From: an uncultured Porphyromonadaceae bacterium
GTDB lineage: Bacteria > Bacteroidota > Bacteroidia > Bacteroidales > Muribaculaceae
Assembly (NCBI GenBank): GCA_900551515.1
Contig: URWH01000094.1
Coordinates: 1 to 7,171, forward strand
DNA: 7,171 bases
Reading direction: 5' to 3'
The first letter of the stretch is position 1, and the number at the start of each line of letters is the position of its first letter. Positions 1-6,395 of the stretch are shown piece by piece. Under the pieces are notes generated by a model that made no database searches, had not been told where the DNA came from, and saw only the letters and a program-made list of their open reading frames with translations. Position numbers and translations under genes: made by a program.

Positions 1-999
1 TACGACTATGCCGAGCTGCTGAGCGAACTGCTGGGCGAGCTCAACGTGTCGCACACCGGCGGCCGCTACTATTCGCCCTCGGCACAACACCCGACGGCAT
101 CGCTTGGTCTGCTCTACGACATGACCTATGCGGGCCCCGGCCTGAAAGTTGACGAAGTGGTGGCCAAAGGCCCGTTTGACCATGCCAACTCGGCCATGCG
201 CCCGGGCGCCATCATCAAGAAAATCAACGGCGTGGAACTCAACGGCAACAGCGACGCCCTCGCAGCGCTCAACGACATGGCAGGCAAGAAGACACTCGTG
301 AGCTTCGTCAACGCCGACGGTACGCACGGCGAGGAAGTGGTGCTCCCGATCCGCTCGGGCGAGATGAGCTCGCTGCTTTACGACCGGTGGGTGCGCCAGC
401 GCCAGGAGGATGTAGAGCGTCTGTCGGGCGGACGGCTCGGGTACGTGCATCTCGAATCGATGGACGACGAGAGCTTCCGCCGCATCTATGCCGACATGCT
501 CGGAAAATACATCAACAAAGAGGGCATCGTGGTCGACACCCGCTGGAACGGCGGCGGCCGCCTGCACGAAGATATCGAAGTGCTGTTCAGCGGCAAAGCC
601 TATCTGACGCAGGAAGTTCACGGCCAGACTACATCCGCGATGCCGTCGCGCCGCTGGAACAAGCCGAGCATCATGATAATCGGCGAAGCCAACTACAGCA
701 ACGCCCACGGCACGCCGTGGGTCTACAGCCATCTCGGCCTCGGCAAGCTCGTGGGCATGCCCGTGCCCGGCACTATGAGCAGCGTCAACTGGGTGCGCAT
801 GCAGGATCCGAGCCTCGTGTTCGGCATCCCGGTCACCGGCTTCCGCACCGCCGAAGGCAACTATCTCGAAAACACTCAGCTTGAGCCCGACATCACCGTG
901 GCCAATGATCCGGCAGTGATCGTTACCGGCGAAGACCAGCAGCTCGAAGCCGCAGTGAAAGCACTACTCGACCAAATTGACAACAAATCGGAAAAATGA
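1..999 (+). CDS. Tricorn-like S41 serine protease with PDZ domain, C-terminal part (5' end outside window)
   Basis: The frame is open from base 1, so the gene starts upstream; 332 codons are visible and end in TGA at 997-999. The fragment begins with the tricorn-type core: Ser17-His18 in ELNVSHTGGRY. A PDZ domain follows at about residues 36-117, then the S41 catalytic fold at about 138-300 with VDTRWNGGG at 178-186. The likely nucleophile is Ser233 in NYSNAHG and the charge-relay Glu is Glu290 in YLENTQLEPDI. By analogy with archaeal tricorn (Ser745, His746, Ser965, Glu1023), the whole Ser-His-Ser-Glu tetrad is present, so the enzyme is probably active. Family members trim peptides; Bacteroidetes homologues are usually around 1,000 residues with N-terminal beta-propellers and often a signal peptide, none of which can be seen here. 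Asn follows Ser233 where many relatives have Asp. The stop overlaps the next start by four bases. A different S41 subfamily is possible but less likely. Confidence 0.9.
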   Translation, partial: YDYAELLSELLGELNVSHTGGRYYSPSAQHPTASLGLLYDMTYAGPGLKVDEVVAKGPFDHANSAMRPGAIIKKINGVELNGNSDALAALNDMAGKKTLVSFVNADGTHGEEVVLPIRSGEMSSLLYDRWVRQRQEDVERLSGGRLGYVHLESMDDESFRRIYADMLGKYINKEGIVVDTRWNGGGRLHEDIEVLFSGKAYLTQEVHGQTTSAMPSRRWNKPSIMIIGEANYSNAHGTPWVYSHLGLGKLVGMPVPGTMSSVNWVRMQDPSLVFGIPVTGFRTAEGNYLENTQLEPDITVANDPAVIVTGEDQQLEAAVKALLDQIDNKSEK

Positions 1000-2090
1000 T
1001 ACAGACAGGCGATATAGTGCGCTTCCTCAACACCACAGGCGGAGGACGCGTAGTGAGAATAAAAGAAAACATAGCATACGTGGAGGACGAGGACGGATTT
1101 GAAACGCCGGTGCTCGTGCGCGAATGTGTGGTTGTTGGCCATGCCGCGCCGACGGCTCCGAAGCCGGCTCAGGCACCTGCTGTGGCGCCGAAAGCCAAGC
1201 CGCAGTTTGAGAAAGAGGCTCCGGCGCCGGCCGTGATAGCCGTGCAGCCCGATGAGATTCCCGTTGAGGAAACGCCCGAAGGCAACAAGCTCAACATAGT
1301 GCTCGCCTACGAGCCGAAGAATCTCAAACAGCTGTCGACGAGCACCTTCGACACTTATGTGGTCAACGACTCCAACTATTATCTCTACTTCAGCTACCTC
1401 ACCCGCAGCAACGAAGACGAAGGATGGGTGACGCGGTATGCCGGCATCGTAGAGCCTAACATTCAGGTGTTTATAGAAGAGCTCACCACGGCCGACCTCC
1501 CGTCGATCGACCGCGTGGCATTCCAGTACATTGCCTTCAAGAAAGGTCGGCAGTTTGCGCTCAAAGCACCTGTGTCGGTGGAATTTTCACTCGACACCAC
1601 CAAATTCGCCAAACTCCACTGCTTCCGCGACAACATCTACTTCGACACGCCCGTGCTCGCCTTCGATCTGGTGAAAAACGATGCACCCCACCGTCAGACG
1701 ACCGTCAACCCCACCGCCGTGGAGGAAGCGCTCCGCGCCAAGGTGAAAGCCGACCGTCAGCCCCGCAAGCGCGTGGTTAAGAAGCAGGCACGCCAGGACC
1801 GCCGCGGCGACACCATCGTAGTCGACCTCCACATATCCGAGCTTGTCGACAACACACGCGGGCTGAGCAACGCCGACATGCTGAACCTGCAGATCGACGA
1901 ATTTTCGCGCGTGATGGACGAGAACCTCAAGAACCACGGCCAAAAGATAGTGTTCATCCACGGCAAAGGCGAGGGCGTGCTCCGCAATGCCATCATGAAA
2001 GAGCTGTCGCACCGCTACAAAGGCCACGACGTACAGGACGCATCGTTCCATGAATACGGCTTCGGCGCCACACAGGTGACCATCCGATGA
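996..2090 (+). CDS. DUF2027 and Smr-domain protein (MutS2-related putative nuclease)
   Basis: This 364-residue protein has three parts. Residues 1-48 (MIQTGDIVRFLN through the VEDEDGFETPVLVREC region) match the DUF2027 N-terminal domain seen in Bacteroidetes Smr proteins. Residues about 50-97 are an Ala/Pro/Lys-rich, probably flexible linker. Residues about 98-240 form a beta-rich middle region. A basic stretch (RKRVVKKQARQDRR) at about 256-270 then leads into a C-terminal Smr domain at about 273-364. The Smr signatures are intact: VDLH at 276-279 and HGKGEGVLR at 322-330. Smr domains in MutS2 and related proteins cut or bind DNA or RNA, with DxH/HGxGxG residues implicated, so a role in nucleic-acid processing or ribosome rescue is an inference only. 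No signal peptide is seen, so the protein is probably cytoplasmic. The ATG at 996 overlaps the protease stop (ATGA), and the TGA at 2088-2090 overlaps the next start the same way, suggesting translational coupling. Confidence 0.9.
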   Translation: MIQTGDIVRFLNTTGGGRVVRIKENIAYVEDEDGFETPVLVRECVVVGHAAPTAPKPAQAPAVAPKAKPQFEKEAPAPAVIAVQPDEIPVEETPEGNKLNIVLAYEPKNLKQLSTSTFDTYVVNDSNYYLYFSYLTRSNEDEGWVTRYAGIVEPNIQVFIEELTTADLPSIDRVAFQYIAFKKGRQFALKAPVSVEFSLDTTKFAKLHCFRDNIYFDTPVLAFDLVKNDAPHRQTTVNPTAVEEALRAKVKADRQPRKRVVKKQARQDRRGDTIVVDLHISELVDNTRGLSNADMLNLQIDEFSRVMDENLKNHGQKIVFIHGKGEGVLRNAIMKELSHRYKGHDVQDASFHEYGFGATQVTIR

Positions 2091-2854
2091 TCATCTGTTT
2101 CACAGGCACGGGCAACAGCCGGCGCGTGGCCGACGAGCTGGCCGCCATCCTCGGCGAGAAGACAGCTATGCTCCGCCGCGACGGGCTCACGCAGCAGCCC
2201 GGTGCCGACGATCGCCGCATCATCTGGGTGATGCCCGTTCACAGCTGGGGCATGCCCAAGATGGTCAGATCGTATATCCGCAAAGCCCGGATAGAGCATG
2301 CCGAGAGCCTGCTCCACTTCCTTGTGCTCACGTGCGGCGACGACTGCGGCCTCGCGCACCTGCAGTGGCGACGCAGCATGAAGCGGCGCGGCTGGAAGGC
2401 GGTGGCGGCACATTCGGTGTTCATGCCCAACACCTACGTGCTGCTGCCCGGATTCAACACCGACAGCGCCTCTGTGGCCGAGAGCAAAATGGCGGCGATG
2501 CCCGGGCGCGTCAAAGAGATCGCGCATGCAATCAAATGCTCATCGCCGATCGACAACGTGCACAAAGGCAAATGCGCGTGGCTGAAAACACACGTCATTT
2601 ATCCGCTCTTCATGCGGTTCATGACCTCTCCCCGCCCCTTCCGCGCCACCGAAGCTTGCGTGAGCTGCGGCAGATGCAGCGCGATCTGTCCCGAACGCAA
2701 CATCACCCCCGACGCCAACGGCGTTCCGCACTGGGGCAAACAATGCACCATGTGTCTGGGATGCTACCACGTGTGCCCGCGGCATGCCGTGGCATATGGC
2801 AAACGCACCGCCGGCAAAGGGCAGTGGCAGGGATCGTTCAGAAGCAGTAAATAA
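2087..2854 (+). CDS. EFR1-type protein: flavodoxin-like N-terminus with two 4Fe-4S ferredoxin motifs
   Basis: The 255-residue protein starts MIICFTGTGNSRR. TGTGNS at residues 6-11 resembles the FMN phosphate-binding loop of flavodoxins, and the flavodoxin-like region runs to about residue 160. The C-terminal part carries two complete 4Fe-4S motifs, CxxCxxCxxxCP. The first uses Cys191, 194, 197 and 201, the second Cys220, 223, 226 and 230. This is the architecture of EFR1-family proteins, presumed cytoplasmic electron carriers; the partner and substrate are unknown. The segment at about 160-185 is hydrophobic and basic, as in relatives. The ATG at 2087 overlaps the TGA of the Smr gene, so it is probably the third gene of the same transcript. 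Its last 17 bases overlap the 3' end of the convergent minus-strand gene. No hairpin plus T-run terminator is visible after the stop. Confidence 0.88.
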   Translation: MIICFTGTGNSRRVADELAAILGEKTAMLRRDGLTQQPGADDRRIIWVMPVHSWGMPKMVRSYIRKARIEHAESLLHFLVLTCGDDCGLAHLQWRRSMKRRGWKAVAAHSVFMPNTYVLLPGFNTDSASVAESKMAAMPGRVKEIAHAIKCSSPIDNVHKGKCAWLKTHVIYPLFMRFMTSPRPFRATEACVSCGRCSAICPERNITPDANGVPHWGKQCTMCLGCYHVCPRHAVAYGKRTAGKGQWQGSFRSSK

Positions 2855-3248
2855 CGGGAATCTTCAGGACTTCCATCACCTCGCCTACGGCATCGCGGGC
2901 TTCCGGAGTGAAACAAAGGACGAGGTCGAGGGCTCCCCAGCGTTTGATTATCAGCCCGGCCGACCGTCTCAGAGTCGCAGCATCGGAAGGGTCGACAGGA
3001 TGATGCTGCGCGCCCGACGTCTGCGCCAGAGAGCGGCCCGATTTGATGTCGGCATCGGTGAACGCCACCCGCCATCCGGCGTTGCGCAGAGCCGTGACGG
3101 CGGCAACGCCTGCCGGCATTGCGCCACCTACGACGAGAGCCCGCAGACCGACGGCCTGAGGCTTTGGCGGTAGCAGACCGCTGCGTCGCGGCGCGCTGAC
3201 ACCGCGGCGGAAATCCTCCATTTGTTTCTCAAGATAATTATCGGCCAT
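2838..3248 (-). CDS. Short Rossmann-fold, SDR-like protein lacking the catalytic half
   Basis: The 136-residue protein opens with a charged helix (MADNYLEKQMEDFRRG) and a short linker. Residues 36-112 then resemble the N-terminal half of a short-chain dehydrogenase. They show a strand plus glycine-rich turn (VVGGAMPAGVAAV, Gly41, Gly42, Gly47), a second strand ending in acidic residues (FTDAD, Asp65 and Asp67, suggesting NAD-type ribose binding), a VDPSD segment (Asp86) where SDRs contact adenine, and RWGALDLVL at 103-111 resembling the strand before NNAG. There is no NNAG and no Ser-Tyr-Lys catalytic triad, and the protein ends at IPVIYCF about half-way through a normal 250-residue SDR. It is therefore either a stand-alone nucleotide-binding or regulatory protein, or a degenerate enzyme. 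It lies 9 bases downstream of yitT on the same strand, so it is probably co-transcribed. Its stop overlaps the convergent EFR1 gene. The annotation rests on motif resemblance only. Confidence 0.72.
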   Translation of the reverse strand: MADNYLEKQMEDFRRGVSAPRRSGLLPPKPQAVGLRALVVGGAMPAGVAAVTALRNAGWRVAFTDADIKSGRSLAQTSGAQHHPVDPSDAATLRRSAGLIIKRWGALDLVLCFTPEARDAVGEVMEVLKIPVIYCF

Positions 3249-3257
3249 GCAACAGGA

Positions 3258-4241
3258 TCAATTCGTTTCGGCTTCCGCACGGTCGCGCGACGGATTTGAC
3301 GGCACATCCCCGGCTAAAGCTTCTTCGCTATCGGACTGATGGCGCGGCTTCACCTTCAGCTTCATGGCATCGAAGCCCTTGCCATAGACGCCGTTAACGT
3401 TGGCCTGCGTGATGAAGGCATTTTCATCGATGCTCTTGATGATGCGGAAAATGGTCACCGACTCTATTTTGCGGCACATCACAAGGAGCACCTTCACATC
3501 GTGCTTCGAATACCATCCCATGCCGTTGATCACCGTGCATCCGCGTTTGGCCTCATTGTTGATGGCGGTGGCTATCTCCTCCCAATGGGGCGAGAAAATG
3601 ATGAACTGCACGGCCTGGCGGTTGGTGTTGATGACCATGTCGGCCATTAGCGACGTGATGACGAGCACCACGAAACCGTAGACCACCGTGTCGATATTGT
3701 GCAGCACGAGATACGACGACGATATGATGCACATATCCACATAGAGCATCGTGCGGCCGATGCTGACGTTGGAGCGTTTCGAAACCATGGCGGCCACGAC
3801 GTCGGTGCCTCCCGTGCTGCCGTTGTGCGTGAAGGAGATGCCGAGGCCGACGCCGCACATCAGAGCGCCAATGATCACGTTCATGAACGGCTGGCCCTGC
3901 ACCACCGGACCGTGGAACAGCGGGGTGAGGATACCGATGGCGAGCGAGATGACGGTGGCGCCGAAAATGGTGCGTAGCACAAACTGACGCCCGACAATGC
4001 GGTAGGCAAACGCCAGCAGGATGAGGTTGAGCACATATTGCGAGACGGCCACGGGGATGCCGTAGCCAAACCATTTCTCAGTCACGAAATAGATCATGGT
4101 GCCGAGACCGGCCACACCGCCGATCACCACCTTTTCCTGAAAGATGAAAGCCGAGAATCCGAAAGCAAACAGGAAGATGCCGAACGTGATGAAGATGTAG
4201 TCGCGGGCCGAGACCCAAAGATTGTTTTTATCGATTTTCAT
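3258..4241 (-). CDS. YitT-family (DUF161/DUF2179) integral membrane protein
   Basis: I place the start at the ATG in MKIDKNNLWVSARDY, giving 327 residues. An upstream in-frame ATG at 4298 would add 19 residues, but it sits almost at the transcription start expected from the promoter at 4306-4336. The protein has about six hydrophobic segments, at about 15-34, 38-54, 62-83, 91-108, 120-137 and 166-200. These include the family's glycine-rich loops, KVVIGGVAGLGT at 37-48 and THNGSTGGTDVVA at 138-150. A soluble C-terminal DUF2179 domain follows at about 208-292. It contains NGMGWYSKHDVKVLLVMCRK and a conserved I-DENAFITQANVNGVYGKGF segment. The last 34 or so residues are a charged, low-complexity tail. 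YitT proteins sit in the inner membrane; their substrate is not known. The gene is transcribed divergently from the beta-barrel gene and precedes the SDR-like gene by 9 bases. Confidence 0.9.
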   Translation of the reverse strand: MKIDKNNLWVSARDYIFITFGIFLFAFGFSAFIFQEKVVIGGVAGLGTMIYFVTEKWFGYGIPVAVSQYVLNLILLAFAYRIVGRQFVLRTIFGATVISLAIGILTPLFHGPVVQGQPFMNVIIGALMCGVGLGISFTHNGSTGGTDVVAAMVSKRSNVSIGRTMLYVDMCIISSSYLVLHNIDTVVYGFVVLVITSLMADMVINTNRQAVQFIIFSPHWEEIATAINNEAKRGCTVINGMGWYSKHDVKVLLVMCRKIESVTIFRIIKSIDENAFITQANVNGVYGKGFDAMKLKVKPRHQSDSEEALAGDVPSNPSRDRAEAETN

Positions 4242-4305
4242 TGCAGGAAACAATTTCGTCAGTAAGGGCAGCGCGCCACAGCGGGAGCGCATCGCCACTT
4301 TTTGG

Positions 4306-4336
4306 CAAAGTTACAGCAAGCTTGTGGGAGTTCAAA
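4306..4336 (-). promoter_or_regulatory. Bacteroidetes-type promoter for yitT and the SDR-like gene
   Basis: On the minus strand TTTG (4336-4333) is followed after 19 bases by TAACTTTG (4313-4306). This matches the Bacteroidetes primary sigma consensus, TTTG at -33 and TAnnTTTG at -7. Transcription would start near 4300, leaving a leader of about 58 bases before the ATG at 4241. The start site is inferred, not measured. Confidence 0.75.
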
Positions 4337-4359
4337 ATAAATATTCAAGAATTTTTGCT

Positions 4360-4367
4360 TAACTTTG
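4360..4367 (+). promoter_or_regulatory. Bacteroidetes -7 box for the beta-barrel gene
   Basis: TAACTTTG on the plus strand matches TAnnTTTG exactly and is the same octamer used by the divergent yitT promoter. No good TTTG lies at the usual -33 spacing; one at 4354-4357 is too close. The promoter may therefore be weaker or rely on an activator. The expected transcript starts near 4373-4376, giving a leader of about 42 bases before the ATG at 4417. Confidence 0.6.
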
Positions 4368-4416
4368 GCGCGTGGTAAGCAAGCATAGAGCGGAAGCCAC
4401 GAAACAATCGCAGGTT

Positions 4417-5181
4417 ATGAACAAAATTATCAGACATATTCGCCGGTGCGCAATCGTCATGATTGCAGCGCTTTCGTGCAACGGAGCCCGGGCCGGCGAC
4501 TTCATCGATTTCTCACCGGCAAAACGGCTCATCGAAGTGGACGTACACGCCATCGGCGGCACAAGTTCGGTGTTTCAGAACTATCAGTCGAAATTTTCGC
4601 AGATTCAGGATCTCAACGTCAACCTCGGGGCATCGGTAGGTGCGGGATTCCGCGCGGTGTTCGGCATCCGCGGCTGGCTGGGCCTCGGCACAGCCCTCGA
4701 CATCACCACCAACACATATAATATCGACATGACCGTCATCAACAGCGAGCGATCGAGCCTGAGCTCGGTGCTCCTGGACAACCGCACCTATGTGGCCACG
4801 ATACCGGTCTTCGCCAGCTTCCGCTTCAACGTCGACAAGAGCGTGCGCTGGTCAGTCGACGCCGGCATGTATTATGCCTACGGCTTCGCCGGCACCCAGA
4901 AACAGCGCATCTATCGCGCCGAGATCAATTCGATGGACGAACTGGTGCCGGAACTCGAGCGCGTGAAAACCGACTATTATCATTCCGGAGCCACCTTCAT
5001 CAACGGCTTTAACCGAGGCGACATCGGTCTGCATCTGGCCACCTACGTCAACTTCGGGCCGCATCTGATGGTGGGAGCCAGCTATCAGGTGGGTTTCAAA
5101 AACTCGTCGCGATCGCTCGGCGTGGTCAATCCCTCGGTCCATAACCATTACTTTCACGGCATCGTGGGCTACCGGTTCTGA
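4417..5181 (+). CDS. Outer-membrane beta-barrel protein (porin-like), substrate unknown
   Basis: The ATG at 4417 is chosen because it starts a clean signal peptide. MNKIIRHIRRC supplies the basic n-region, AIVMIAALS the hydrophobic core, and NGARA-GD a type I cleavage site after about residue 26. An in-frame GTG at 4372 would add 15 residues but lies at the predicted transcription start. The mature protein of about 228 residues is rich in alternating polar and hydrophobic strands separated by Gly/Asn turns. Examples are SVGAGFRAVFGIRGWLGLG and VFASFRFNV. It ends in HNHYFHGIVGYRF, with a terminal Phe and alternating aromatics as in the beta-signal recognised by the BAM machinery. This suggests an 8- to 10-strand barrel in the outer membrane. 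A Cys at residue 21 gives only a poor lipobox (ALSC), so a lipoprotein is unlikely. The gene is divergent from yitT, and trpS follows 68 bases later. Confidence 0.82.
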   Translation: MNKIIRHIRRCAIVMIAALSCNGARAGDFIDFSPAKRLIEVDVHAIGGTSSVFQNYQSKFSQIQDLNVNLGASVGAGFRAVFGIRGWLGLGTALDITTNTYNIDMTVINSERSSLSSVLLDNRTYVATIPVFASFRFNVDKSVRWSVDAGMYYAYGFAGTQKQRIYRAEINSMDELVPELERVKTDYYHSGATFINGFNRGDIGLHLATYVNFGPHLMVGASYQVGFKNSSRSLGVVNPSVHNHYFHGIVGYRF

Positions 5182-5249
5182 GATCCGGAGCGGCGAGCCG
5201 CAACAATCAACCAGTCAACAGCTATTCAATCACGATAATAAAGAAAATC

Positions 5250-6311
5250 ATGAACGAAAAAGAAATAGTGCTCAGCGGCATCCGCGCCACAGGCAATCTG
5301 CACCTTGGCAATTATTACGGAGCGCTCAGCAAATTTGTGCGCATGCAGGACGATGATAAATACGACAACCTGTTTTTCATAGCCGACCTTCATGCCCTCA
5401 CCACCAATCCCGACCCCGACATGCTTCACGTCAATGTGAAGAACATCGTCACGGAATATCTCGCCGCAGGCCTCGACCCCGAGAAATCGACCATATTCGT
5501 GCAGAGCGACGTGCCCGAAGTGTCGGAGCTCTATCTGCTTCTCAACATGCACGTGGGCATCGGCGAGCTGATGCGCACCGCCTCCTTCAAGGACAAGGCG
5601 CGCAAGGCTCTCGGCATCAAGAGCGACAGCGATGACATAGAGCGCGAGATCATCGGCTCGGATACGAACAAGCGCGTCAACGCCGGACTCCTCACCTACC
5701 CGACGCTGATGGCCGTCGACATCCTCATCCAGAAAGCCCATAAAGTGCCTGTGGGGAAAGATCAGGAACAGCATCTGGAGCTGACGCGCCGGTTTGCCCG
5801 CCGCTTCAACTCGTTCTACGGCGTCGACCTTTTCCCCGAACCCGCCAACTTCGATTTCGGCGGTAAGCCGGTGAAAGTGCCGGGTCTTGACGGCTCGGGC
5901 AAGATGGGCAAGAGCGAAGGCAACTGCATCTATCTGATCGACGACGAGAAGACACTGCGCAAGAAAGTGATGCGCGCCGTCACCGACGAGGGGCCGAAAG
6001 TGCCGAACTCGCCCGTCTCAGAACCGGTGCAGAACCTGTTCACGCTCATGGAGCTGACATCAGCGCCCGACGTGGTTCAGCATTTCCGCGATGCCTACGC
6101 CGACTGCTCGATACGCTACGGCGACCTCAAAAAAGAACTTGCCGAAGACCTTACGCGTATCACCGAGCCTATACGCGAGCGCATCAACACATACCTCAAC
6201 GATGAAGCGTACCTGCGTCAGGTTTTGGCTCGCGGTGCCGAACGCGCACGCGAACGCGCTTCCAAGACCCTGGCCGAAGTACGCCAAATTATGGGTCTGC
6301 GAGGCTTCTGA
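5250..6311 (+). CDS. trpS: Tryptophanyl-tRNA synthetase
   Basis: This 353-residue class Ic aminoacyl-tRNA synthetase attaches tryptophan to tRNA-Trp in the cytoplasm, using ATP. The protein opens with the family signature SGIRATGNLHLGNYYGAL at residues 9-26, whose HLGN (18-21) is the HIGH-type ATP motif. The second ATP motif is KMGKS at 218-222 within GLDGSGKMGKSEGN, a Gly variant of KMSKS. Other family blocks are present, including MAVDIL about residue 155 and VGKDQEQHLELTRRFARRFN at about 168-187. Length is slightly above the usual 330 or so. The ATG at 5250 fits because the HLGN motif falls at the expected distance from the N-terminus; it has an A-rich upstream stretch but no Shine-Dalgarno. 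The 68-base gap after the beta-barrel gene holds no clear promoter, so read-through from that gene is possible. Confidence 0.97.
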   Translation: MNEKEIVLSGIRATGNLHLGNYYGALSKFVRMQDDDKYDNLFFIADLHALTTNPDPDMLHVNVKNIVTEYLAAGLDPEKSTIFVQSDVPEVSELYLLLNMHVGIGELMRTASFKDKARKALGIKSDSDDIEREIIGSDTNKRVNAGLLTYPTLMAVDILIQKAHKVPVGKDQEQHLELTRRFARRFNSFYGVDLFPEPANFDFGGKPVKVPGLDGSGKMGKSEGNCIYLIDDEKTLRKKVMRAVTDEGPKVPNSPVSEPVQNLFTLMELTSAPDVVQHFRDAYADCSIRYGDLKKELAEDLTRITEPIRERINTYLNDEAYLRQVLARGAERARERASKTLAEVRQIMGLRGF

Positions 6312-6395
6312 CCATAGCTCAGCCACTCGACCAAGCTCGACTACAAGACACGTAAAAGAATACTTCTCACAAATCATATAATTCTCTACTTAGCC

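Noticed and set aside
387..884. 165-codon open frame inside the protease gene
   Set aside because: Arg/Pro-rich shadow frame of a well-supported gene in GC-rich DNA.
1587..2051. 154-codon minus-strand open frame opposite the Smr gene
   Set aside because: Antisense shadow; the plus-strand frame carries recognised Smr motifs and no promoter is visible for the other strand.
3553..4074. 173-codon minus-strand frame within yitT
   Set aside because: Arg/His-rich out-of-frame shadow of the membrane protein.
5182..5249. GCGG-CGAG-CCGC hairpin after the beta-barrel gene as a terminator or trp leader
   Set aside because: The stem is only four or five pairs with no T-run, and no leader peptide or T-box features are present.
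5226..5774. 182-codon minus-strand frame opposite trpS
   Set aside because: Antisense shadow of trpS, which is unambiguous.
6314..6340. TAGCTCAG string after trpS, resembling a tRNA D-arm
   Set aside because: No acceptor stem, anticodon arm or TTCGA loop can be placed around it; a chance match.
6360..6395. AT-rich stretch before nagB as a promoter
   Set aside because: No TAnnTTTG box and no TTTG at a suitable distance; too weak to list.
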